This document shows positions 56,084 through 64,000 of a stretch of DNA of 64,000 bases, one piece after another. Both the position numbers and the translations under genes were made by a program. How positions within the stretch are numbered: the stretch's first letter is position 1; each line of letters begins with the position of its first letter. Source of the stretch: Anaeramoeba flamelloides (taxonomy: Eukaryota; Metamonada; Anaeramoebidae); NCBI GenBank assembly GCA_027625915.1, contig JANTQA010000047.1, forward strand, positions 620,001 to 684,000. The letters are read 5' to 3'. The notes below the pieces were generated by a model. The model made no database searches and was not told the origin of the DNA. It saw only the letters and a list, made by a program, of their open reading frames with translations.

Positions 56084-56157
56084 TCAGTAATCGAACTCCG
56101 GCTACACGCTTTTCAAATTTTGAGATCTCAGTGCTCTACCGCTGAGCTAATGAGTAA
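56084..56157 (-). pseudogene. tRNA-like relic
   Basis: On the minus strand TAGCTCAGCGGTAGAGCA is a perfect D arm with pol III box A, and GAGTTCGATTAC resembles box B at normal spacing. The anticodon stem, T stem and acceptor stem do not pair, and there is no clear anticodon. It is therefore a dead tRNA or a SINE head rather than a functional tRNA. Confidence 0.55.
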
Positions 56158-57479
56158 TTATTGGATATTTTAAAATATTAAAAATCCTGAAGATAATAAA
56201 ATTGAATTTTTAATTGAGTAATTTTTCTAATATATAATTTTTTTGAAAAAAAAACTACAAGTTTTTCTGATTAAAAAAAAATTTTTTTTTTTTCATTGTA
56301 AAAAAATTAACAAACTTAAAATTGAATTGAAAAAAAGTTATATAAAATTTGTTTTTTTTGAAAAAAATCATTTTAATAGGAAACTCTAGTAAAAATTTTT
56401 TGAATTGTTTTAGCATTTTTTTATATTTTTCTAGTGATAACACTATCAAAAATTTGAAAAAATGAATATTTAGATAAAATAAGATGAGGTATAATAATTT
56501 TTTTTATCAAAATATTGATAATGTGAATTTTTTTAATGATAAATTAGAAAAAAATGAAATTTTATTAGAGTTATCCTATTAAAAAAAAAATTTTTTTTTT
56601 AAACTTTGTTTTTCAGTTAAAATAAAAATAAAAATCATTTTTTTGAGATGTTTTAAAAAAAAAATTTTTTTTTCAAAGATACCAATATATATAGAACTTT
56701 AAAAAATATTTTGAAAAAAAAATATTTATAAACATTTTTAAAAATTTTCAATTTTGAAAAAAGTCAAAAACGCCCATTTTAAATACTAAATATTTTCGAA
56801 ACCACTAACCCTCATAAAGTTTAAATTTAAAAAATTCACAAAAAAAATCTAAAAAAATTTTTCTAAAAAATTTTTTGTCTATGTCAAATAGATTTTTATA
56901 TATCATTTTATCAACTCATATCCACAGTAACTTATGTATTTTTATAATTAACTTTGATAAAAGTGAAAAAAAAAATAATTTTTTTTTTAATCTAAAAAAA
57001 AAATCAAAATTAAAAAATTTATAACTATTGTAGTTTAAAATATATTATAAATATAAAATTTGAGTAAATCAAAAATGGGAAAATCAAAAGAGTAGTAAAA
57101 AAATTTTCAAAAAAAAATTTTTTTAAAACCTTAATTTTTTCAATTTTTTTCACCAAAAAAATATTTTTGATCAAAAATTACCCTAGTTAGATCATCTTTA
57201 AAATACCAAAAAAAAATTATTTTTGTGTTAAAATGTACCTTTTTTAAAAATGAAAAATTCAAAATTTCAAAAAAAAAATTTTTTTAGAAAAAATCGAAAA
57301 TTGATTATAACTTCTAAACTAGAGGAGATACAGAGCTCTAAACTTGAAAAATCAATTTTTCCGATTATTTTGATTTTGGAACGATGAGTAATTCGCCCAG
57401 AGATTGAATATTTATAAATTCAATTTTTTTCAATTTATACTTGTGTATGAAATAATTTAAAGTTGAGTGAATTTTAAGA

Positions 57480-57655
57480 TAATTTTCATTAATTAATAAT
57501 TATGAAATATATGATTTTACTCTTAATTTTCTGAATGTGGGTTTAAGTATGGTGGTGTCAGGAGTGTAATTTGTACTCAAAGGCAAGAAAAAAAAAAGAT
57601 GGATTATATTTTGAAACCTGGATTTAAATTATTTTCACATAAACTTTATCACAAA
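57480..57655 (+). repeat. M8-related fragment
   Basis: Shares GGCAAGAAAAAAAAAAGATG and GGATTATATTTTGAAACCTG with the M8-like stretch at 59340-59835. Lies between the long right arm and an M4 copy. Confidence 0.45.
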
Positions 57656-57661
57656 AATATA

Positions 57662-57858
57662 CAGTCAGTTTCACTTTTAAGGCACAAACTTTCAACGAAA
57701 TTTAAGGCACAAAAAAATCTCAAATTAAGGCACAAAATTTGGAATTTTATTTTTTTACAATTTATTTTACTAGAATTTGAATTTTGTGCTTTAATTTGAG
57801 ATTTTTTTTGTGCCTTAAATTTCGTTGAAAGTTTGTGCCTTAAAAGTGAAACTGACTG
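57662..57858 (+). mobile_element. M4 foldback MITE (copy d)
   Basis: 197 bp, TA on both sides. The best preserved copy: CAGTCAGTTTCACTTTTAAG at one end and its exact complement at the other, with three AAGGCACAAA motifs per arm, one of them one base off. Confidence 0.92.
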
Positions 57859-58369
57859 TAGTCAATTTTAAATAATAGATTTTTGGAAATAGAATTTTGT
57901 AAATGAGGTTCAAAAACCCCAGAATAAGTTCAAATTTAATTCTTTTTTTAATTATTCTCTGAAAAACTAAGTGTGTTACTTTCAAAACTGGTTTGGATTT
58001 AGTAAACACTATTTTAAAAATTCTTACTCAACCAAAATAATAAATTGATAAAAATATATTCCTTAGTATTCAAGAACAACAAAGAATTAAATCTGATTTG
58101 TAATTAAGTTTTAAATTATTCTAAAATATTTAAAAACTTTATATTTTAAAAATTAAAAAAAATAAAATCAAAAACTAAAAAAAAAGAGAATCACAATTAT
58201 TATCATAATAATACCGATTTTTTATTATTGATATTTTCACTGTTAAAAGGTTATTAAGGATATTTTGCTAATAATTAAATTCATTTGAAATGACATTATA
58301 GAGTATCAATTTTCTAAATGATTATTGGTCTTTTCAGAGATCTTTTACACTTGATCTTTTGAATATATA
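57859..58369. other. Intergenic, nothing recognised
   Basis: Spacer between two M4 copies. No gene seen. Confidence 0.4.
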
Positions 58370-58563
58370 CAGTCAGTTTCACTTTTAAGGCACAAACTTT
58401 CAACGAAATTTAAGGCACAAAAAACATCTCAAATTAAGGCACAAAATTCAAATTCTAGTAAAAATAAATTGTAAAACAAAAAATTCCAAATTTTGTGCCT
58501 TAATTTGAGATTTTTTTGTGCCTTAAATTTCGTTGAAATTTTGTACCTTGAAAGTGAAACTGG

Positions 58564-58566
<3 letters not shown>
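58370..58566 (+). mobile_element. M4 foldback MITE (copy e)
   Basis: 197 bp; left TA at 58368-58369. The right TA (58567-58568) is the first unit of a long TA microsatellite. Confidence 0.9.

Positions 58567-58620
<54 letters not shown>
58567..58620. repeat. (TA)n microsatellite starting at an M4 target site
   Basis: 54 bases of TA directly abutting the right terminus of M4 copy e. Confidence 0.95.
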
Positions 58621-58621
<1 letters not shown>

Positions 58622-58622
<1 letters not shown>

Positions 58623-58712
58623 AAAAAGAAAAAGAAAAAGAAAAGAAAACGAAAAAGAAAAAGAAACAAAAAGAAACAAAAAGAAAAAGAAAAAGAAAAA
58701 GAAAAAGAAAAA
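58622..58712. repeat. (GAAAAA)n-type purine microsatellite
   Basis: About 15 units of GAAAAA with some GAAAA and ACAAAA variants. Purine-only strand over about 90 bases. Confidence 0.9.
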
Positions 58713-58980
58713 CAAAAATTTGAAAAGACAAAACAAAAATGTGCAAAAATAGAAAAATTATTCTGATCCAAAAATTTGAAAATATTTTTTGAGAAGTATA
58801 TGGTAATTAACCCTTATAACAACTTTCTTTAGAATTTTAAGAGAGGTTAAAATTTTTCAAATTTAGTTTAGATTATTCAATAATAAATTCGATGTTGAAT
58901 TGTAACAATTAAAAAAATCATTGATTTTATTGGAAACAGAAATTTTATACTTTAGATATGGGTATTTTTGTTAACAGTAG

Positions 58981-59248
58981 TTATACTTTGCCATACTGAA
59001 AAAAAAAAATATAGGATAAGGTTTGGGTCCAGAGGTGAATTTAAAACTCACATTTATTACACCTCCCAACATTTTTAAATTTTCGTAAACGGCAATTATT
59101 TCTTCCAAAATTCCAAAAAAAAAACACCTTTTTGTGTAAATATAAATAATAAAAAAAGTGCCGACATTTTTACTTACTATTATTATCACTTTCTTTCAAA
59201 TGATTATAGAATTGGAGAAAATTTCTGTCGGGGAAATTATCCAAAATA
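58981..59248 (-). CDS. Possible small spliced gene, 3' exons (unknown protein)
   Basis: Three minus-strand segments join in frame with good splice signals. The first, 59248-59178, gives ILDNFPDRNFLQFYNHLKES then DNN and has a GTAAGT donor. The second, 59101-59052, gives IIAVYENLKMLGGVIN and has a GTGAGT donor. The third, 58995-58981, follows a strong TTTTTTTTTTTCAG acceptor and gives YGKV and a stop. The exons are about 30 percent GC against about 20 in the flanks. No upstream exon was found before M8-like sequence begins at 59340, so the 5' part may be missing or beyond that insertion. No family recognised. Confidence 0.38.
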
Positions 59249-59339
59249 CTTTTCAATTGTTAATATAGGGTAATTATAAGGTAAATACTTTTTATAACTA
59301 CGGTTACTGAAATAATTAGTACAGACTGGGTAAAAAACA

Positions 59340-59835
59340 TATTTTAAAAAAAAAGATGTTTCTGTTTTACTTTAAAGGATACACATTACAAGGTCAACAA
59401 AACCAACATAAACAATGTGTAAATACCATATTGGTTTCTTAAATTTCTAATATTATGAAAATGGAAATTCTAAAAATTCAGGATCAAATTGTAAAATTTA
59501 TCTCAAAAATAGAGATAATTTAAGGGAAGAATATTTATATCTTCAAAAAAACCAAAAAATTCAAAAAAATTGAGAAAATTACGAAAAAATTTCAACTATT
59601 CATAAATTAAAAATTTACTTTCGATATCAAGGAGTTTGCCTTAAAAAATGAATTGAACTTTAATTATACTACTGTGGGGTGATTTATATGTTAACTCAGT
59701 GACAAGAAGAAAAAAAAAGCACGGATTATATTTTCAAACACAGATTATTGTCTTTGGTAACACATTATATTAATCTCTTTAACAAAGAAAAAACACAAAA
59801 GTTGTGATTGTAATCTCTAATTAATTTTTGACAAG
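59340..59835 (+). repeat. M8-family fragment
   Basis: Colinear with 63640-64000 in the same orientation: CACATTACAAG..., AGGATCAA...AATTTATCTCAAAA, ATATCAAGGAGTTT, then GACAAGAAGAAAAAAAAAGC and ATTTTCAAACA. It has only one arm of the element. Confidence 0.5.
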
Positions 59836-60761
59836 ATGGTGGCTTTTTTCAACTAATAAAGAGCATTTAAAAATTTTTGCGAACTTGATAAAAAAATTTT
59901 CTTTAATTAAATTGAAAAAGCACTTGAGTATATATAATTTACAATCTGGGTTGGCATTATTTTTGTTTCTTGAATTATTTACCACAAGGCACTATTTTTG
60001 AAAGAAAAGTCATATTGATAATGTGATCCACATTTATTCCTAAGAAAAACCGAAAATGTGTTTATAAAAACTAATGGAACTTTCGTCATTTAAAATCAGG
60101 TTTCTTTGTCGAGTTGAAATATGAGAAAAATCATGAAAATGTGTCAGATCTCTTCTTTAATTTAATCAAAAATTTTTATTAATTGGTTCTTATTGAATAA
60201 TATGTTTTGAGAAAAACAAATTTACTTTGATAATTTTTTGATTTGATAATCAGGTTTTATTTTTTTAGAAGTGAAAACCAAAAAAAATTAATTTAGTTCA
60301 AGAAATTAGAAACAAATTGGAAAGAAGGAAATTCGTGATGCCTTCTGGTTTTTTATTCTGGAAATTTTAATTAATGATCATTTTATTAATTAAAAAGAAA
60401 AAAAAGGTTTTTCCAATTTCTTAACTTTTCACATTTAATCAAAAAGGGAAAAAAAATTAGACTTTGAGTTTAATTTTCTCTGGTTCTGTTCTCATAATCT
60501 CAAATTAATGAAAAATTTTCTTAAATATGACTGAAATTTTTAGACTCTTAGTTAAAATCTGTTGCTCAGCTCGAAGTGAAAAGTTATTATCAAATTAATT
60601 TCACAGAATTGGTTGTTATTTGTGATATCTATTCGTCTGTGTGATCCTTGTTTTATGACACACATTGTTCTACTTTGGAGAAACCCAGACAGCTCAATAA
60701 AAGGACTATTTTAGAAAAGGAAAAAATAAGAAGATCAGCTAAAATCGTATTTTTTTACAGT

Positions 60762-61244
60762 TCAAAGGCCATCTATAAAAACTGTAGCATCTAAGATTTC
60801 TTTTAGGTAATTAATTACTTCTGATTCAGAGGTTCCATTCGAATACTTTCTTTCTAATATTTCTGTAAATAGTAAACCAATAAATTTTTGATACTTACCC
60901 AACTCAGCCAATCCAATACTTTTTTAGGGACGATCTTTCCTATTTTGTGAAATATTCAACTAAAGTGCTAAAGAACTGTTACCTTGGTTACTTATTTTTC
61001 TTGTAAATATTCCATAAATCAATTGTTTTTTGGAAGGAATTATTATTGTACAAGTTTTGCAAAATTAAAATTCGTAAAATTGTTGGAAAATTCTTACTAT
61101 ACAAAAATACTCTTTTCTATTCTCCAAAAATCACAATAATCTAAAATTTACTAAAAAGACGTGTGTAAAATTAATGCGAAAAAAAAAAATAGTCGACGTC
61201 ATAAAAAAATAATGAAGAGTGTGTAAAATAGAATTTTCGCTCAT
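60762..61244 (-). CDS. Possible three-exon small gene, ~124 residues (unknown protein)
   Basis: Model: 61244-61152 (MSENSILHTLHYFF... with A at -3), 61116-60992 (KRVFLYSKNFPTILRILILQ then NLYNNNSFQKTIDLWNIYKK), 60918-60762 (IGLAELGKYQKFIGLLFTEI then LERKYSNGTSESEVINYLKE then ILDATVFIDGL and a stop). The donors GTAAAT and GTAACC are weak, but phases match at both joins. The last exon has clearly coding-like residues and GC content. A 36-base GTAAGT...TTTACAG stretch inside it could be an optional intron, since it is a multiple of three. It is divergent from the secreted-protein gene at 61754. No family recognised. The first exon is the least certain part. Confidence 0.38.
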
Positions 61245-61753
61245 TTTTATCAAAGTTATCAAATTATTTTGGAATGCAATAAGTTTATGAATAAAAATCA
61301 AATTTAAAAAAAAAATTTCGCTTAAAAACATACAAATCAATTTCTCAAGAGCTCAATAAAACATAGTAAATTTGAAAAAAAAAATCACACCTTTGTTCAA
61401 TCGACAATAATTTGATTAACTTTGTTTTGAGTAAAAAAAAAATTTTCAAAATATAGAAGATTTTTGAAAAGTGTTACATTTTCTTCAGCAGGAATAAAAA
61501 ACCCACGAAAGTGGCAATTGTTATGGACGATTAATAGAGAGTTCAATTTTCTCCAAAGAATAGAAAACAATTCCAAAATGTTTTTAAGATTATAGTTTGT
61601 AAAATTTTGAATAGATTAAATCTTAGAGAAAAGAATCACTTGTCCAGTATATATTATTAAGGCGAAGAACACCTGATCAGATTGTTTTAATTTGAGTTCA
61701 AGGTTGGGTATAATTCAAAATTCTATTAAGCACTTTATTTTTTACAAATTTAA
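61245..61753. promoter_or_regulatory. Divergent intergenic region
   Basis: About 500 bp between the putative minus-strand gene and the plus-strand secreted-protein gene. It probably holds both promoters, but no motif is recognised. Confidence 0.3.
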
Positions 61754-61937
61754 ATGAAATTTTGGGTTTTTTTTGGCTTTTTGATTTTTTTGAAGATCTC
61801 AACAAGCTTCCAAATTCAAGAATGGGTTGGCGCAACATGTAACACGTACGTTGACCCAAATGGTAATGATGGTGCGAGTTGTGGAACAACTAGTAGTCCT
61901 TGCAAAACAATTCAATATGGAATTAATATTGCACCAA
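61754..61937 (+). CDS. First exon of a secreted Cys-containing, probably beta-helix protein
   Basis: ATG begins MKFWVFFGFLIFLKISTSFQ, a clear signal peptide, followed by WVGATCNTYVDPNGNDGASC, GTTSSPCKTIQYGIN and IAP. The pattern of a short Asp/Asn/Gly turn, paired Cys and SPCKTIQYxI is how many secreted right-handed beta-helix (pectate-lyase-like) proteins begin; this is pattern recognition, not a match. The exon ends at a GTAAGT donor (61938). A TTTCTAG acceptor at 62131-62137 would continue as VVKLELRTVS in frame after a 200-bp intron, but that frame soon turns hydrophobic and stops at a TGA near 62230. The rest of the gene is therefore either not in this window, hidden by further introns, or lost. 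Confidence 0.6.
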
Positions 61938-62913
61938 GTAAGTTTCTTTTTTAACTTTTAATCTCTGTCTCTTTTTTTTTTTTTTGGAAAAGATATCTTT
62001 CAAAGTAATTCACAGAAACAGGCTGTGAGGAAATTTTCGTTTTTTTATCTCACTTTTCCCTTTAAATCTAAAAATAAGATCTTTTTTTCCCTCGAAATTC
62101 CAATTCGGTTGAATCTAATTTTGTTTATCCTTTCTAGGTGTTGTTAAATTGGAATTGAGAACTGTTTCAATTCTTTACATTTTGTTTTTTTATATTTTCT
62201 TTTTTATTCTCATCATATTGGTGATTACCTGAACAAAATAAACATTATTTTTCTCAAAATTCACAAAAGGCAAAAATTGAAATAAAAACCAAAACTTATT
62301 TCAAGAAATACACAATTCAGGTAAATTTTGACAATTTTAAATCATTTACAAAACAAATTGCAAAAAAATTTTATTTTCGAATTTAACTTTTTGGAAGAAA
62401 GTGATGTTCAAATTTAATTTTTATGCCACTTTTTTGACTTTTACAAGAATGATTTAAAACAAATTACTCATAAATTTGCATACAGATCATTTTTTTTTTT
62501 AAAATTGGGTTAATCTGTTGAACTCTGTACTTTTACTTGAACAAATGGTTGTCAAACAAGTTCTTCTTTATCAATTTTCCAAAATTAACTTGCATTTCAA
62601 ATGATAAGAATAACCAAAATTTTTCTCAATACTAACAAGAAAATAAGGACAAAATAAAAGAAAATGAAATTACAAGATCTTAATTTATTCTATAAGCTTT
62701 TGAGATAAAAAAAATTGCAAAAAAGTTCATTATTTTTCACATTTTGAATTCAAATTTAGGCAAAAAGTTGTGAAGGTAATGGTATTAAAAATAACATACA
62801 TGATCACTTCATAGATAAAAGCACATCTAATATCAAAAAAAGTCAGACCCGTTTTGGTAAAAAAACAGACTACAGAAAACCAAAAAAAACCTTAACCATT
62901 CGAAAACCCGTGT
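61938..62913. other. Intron or intergenic sequence after the secreted-protein exon
   Basis: No further exon could be placed with confidence. AT-rich with only short open frames. Confidence 0.35.
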
Positions 62914-64000
62914 TCAAAATTAAACCCAGTGCATTTATTTTTTCTTCTTGTCCCAATACAGCATCTAATTCACTATTTAATAGTCTACCTAAGGAAAAAT
63001 CAAATTTGAATGTAAACTACATGAAATTTTGTGTAAATTTTAATTTAGGAATTGGATTTGTGTAAAAATTATTCGTAATTTTTCCAATTTTTTGAAATTT
63101 TTTTTTTTTTTTTGATGAATAAATTTTCTTAAATTTTATTCTATTTTGATCTCTAAAATTTACAGATTGATTCTATTTTATTTATAGAATTTCATTTTTT
63201 AGATAATAGAACTTTTCGAACTCCAACACCGTATTTCATTTTTGGTTTATTGTCACTTTCTTTGAATATTTTAATGTATCATTCTGTAAAAAAGTAACAT
63301 TGTGATACATTCGAAATACAGTTTTTACCAAGTATGAACGTGTTGTGTTAACAAGGGTACAGTCGTGTAAATAAACCATGCTTATGACCTCAAGCCAAGT
63401 AACAAAAATTTTGCAAACGTTTTTTTTTTTTTATTATTCTTAGGTTTTGGAAAATCGGTATACATAGTTCTATTCTAGATTCTACTTACATTTAAACCAA
63501 TTTTTGAGGTTAGATCTTGAATATCTGTAAATAATTAAACAATATTATTTAATTTTAATGTTGTTAAAATAAAACTTTCAGAATTGGACAAACCTGTATT
63601 TCAAAAGAAAAATCTTGTTTTTTTCTATTTTCAAGAAGACCCTCTACACTAAATCACCTAATAAACAGACAACAAACCACAAATGAAAATGGTATTGGTG
63701 TTCTTAAAGTTTTATTATTTCAAAAGAAAAAATAAAAATAAAGGATCAATCAAGAATTTATCTCAAAACATAGAGACAATTAAGACATAAAATTTGTTTC
63801 ATCTAATAAAACAAATTTCAAAAAAATGAAAAAATTATGAATAATTTTTACAAAAATCCAATTCCTAAATTAAAATTTACACAAAATATCAAGGAGTTTA
63901 CTTTCAAAATTGTTTTTTCCTTCGGTATACTTTTAAATAGTGAATTAGATGTTGAATTGGTACAAGAAGAAAAAATACGCACTGAATTTAATTTTCAAAC
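62914..64000. mobile_element. M8 element with inverted arms, cut by the window edge
   Basis: The left arm (62914 to about 63110) and the right arm (about 63800 to 64000) are inverted copies. Both, in arm orientation, read TTTTTCTTCTTG, CATCTAATTCACTATTTAA, TTTTGTGTAAATTTTAATTT and AGGAATTGGATTT. The interior of ~0.7 kb has no convincing ORF. The outer end on the right is beyond the window. Confidence 0.6.

Larger units (their letters stand above)
53672..57449. mobile_element. ~3.8-kb structure with ~565-bp inverted arms
   Basis: The left arm 53672-54241 and the right arm 56888-57449 are inverted copies of one another with few differences over their whole length. Both share, outermost, ATACACAAGTATAAATTGAA, then GAATTACTCATCGTTCCAAA, AGAGCTC, CTAGTTTAGAAGTTAT and GTACATTTTAACACAAAAAT. 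Innermost they share ACATAAGTTACTGTG and AAATCTATTTGA. The interior of 2.6 kb holds an M4 copy at the very inner edge of the left arm, an M2 copy, a tRNA-like relic and about 1.5 kb of unassigned sequence with no convincing ORF. Long arms and no coding suggest a non-autonomous long-TIR or foldback element, or an inverted duplication. Target duplication not identified. Confidence 0.7.

Noticed and set aside
53672-57449. Possibility that the long-arm structure is a Polinton or other virus-like element
   Set aside because: At 3.8 kb it is too small, and no polymerase, integrase, capsid or ATPase signature could be seen.
58429-58771. Poly-Phe and Tyr-Ile frames of 77-105 codons
   Set aside because: Translations of the TA and GAAAAA microsatellites.
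1-64000. LTR elements, reverse transcriptases, CRISPR arrays, rRNA genes and bacterial-type operons
   Set aside because: Looked for by eye and not found; the eukaryotic gene structure makes CRISPR and operons unlikely.

Overview
This is eukaryotic nuclear DNA from a very AT-rich protist (roughly a fifth to a quarter GC by eye). Supporting signs are GT-AG introns from about 36 bp to about 4.9 kb, standard stop codons, a cytosolic ribosomal protein gene with an intron, an ER chaperone, an SR-protein kinase, a START-domain protein and a KICSTOR-type TORC1 regulator. Proteins carry long Asn, Lys, Asp and Ser runs. The style recalls amoeboid protists such as Anaeramoeba, but that is a guess from protein texture, not a search.

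Confident genes, left to right: the C-terminal end of an unknown Ser/Asp-rich protein (1-192, +); a KICS2/C12orf66-like KICSTOR subunit (6139-7875, +); ribosomal protein eL34 with one intron (10690-11199, +); a divergent GRP170/HYOU1-like ER Hsp70 relative (16232-19372, -); a five-exon protein with about five tandem PH-like folds and an acidic tail (21718-29450, -); a START-domain protein (35566-36486, -); a three-exon SRPK (41296-48296, -); and the first exon of a secreted, probably beta-helix protein (61754-61937, +). Three small spliced genes are plausible but weakly supported: 12928-13168, 58981-59248 and 60762-61244, all on the minus strand. There is no operon logic. The genes are independent housekeeping or regulatory functions (translation, ER folding, splicing kinase, nutrient signalling, lipid transfer).

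Most of the rest is a graveyard of small DNA transposons, which I grouped by eye into eight families (M1-M8). M1 is a decayed Tc1/mariner copy that still shows transposase motifs. M2 is a ~530-bp TA-flanked MITE (6 copies). M3 is a ~696-bp MITE with GGGCCC-bearing ends (2 full-length, 1 decayed, 2 end pieces). M4 is a ~197-bp foldback MITE built on a repeated AAGGCACAAA motif (5 whole or nearly whole, 2 decayed). M5 is a ~1-kb AT-rich repeat. M6 is a 757-bp TTAA-flanked element. M7 is a modular family of hairpin units. M8 is an inverted-arm element at the right edge. A separate ~3.8-kb structure with ~565-bp inverted arms occupies 53.67-57.45 kb and has itself been invaded. Two host introns (4.9 kb in the SRPK gene, 3.4 kb in the PH-repeat gene) are long because they hold these elements.

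No rRNA, CRISPR, LTR or reverse-transcriptase signature was seen. One tRNA-like relic lies at 56.1 kb.
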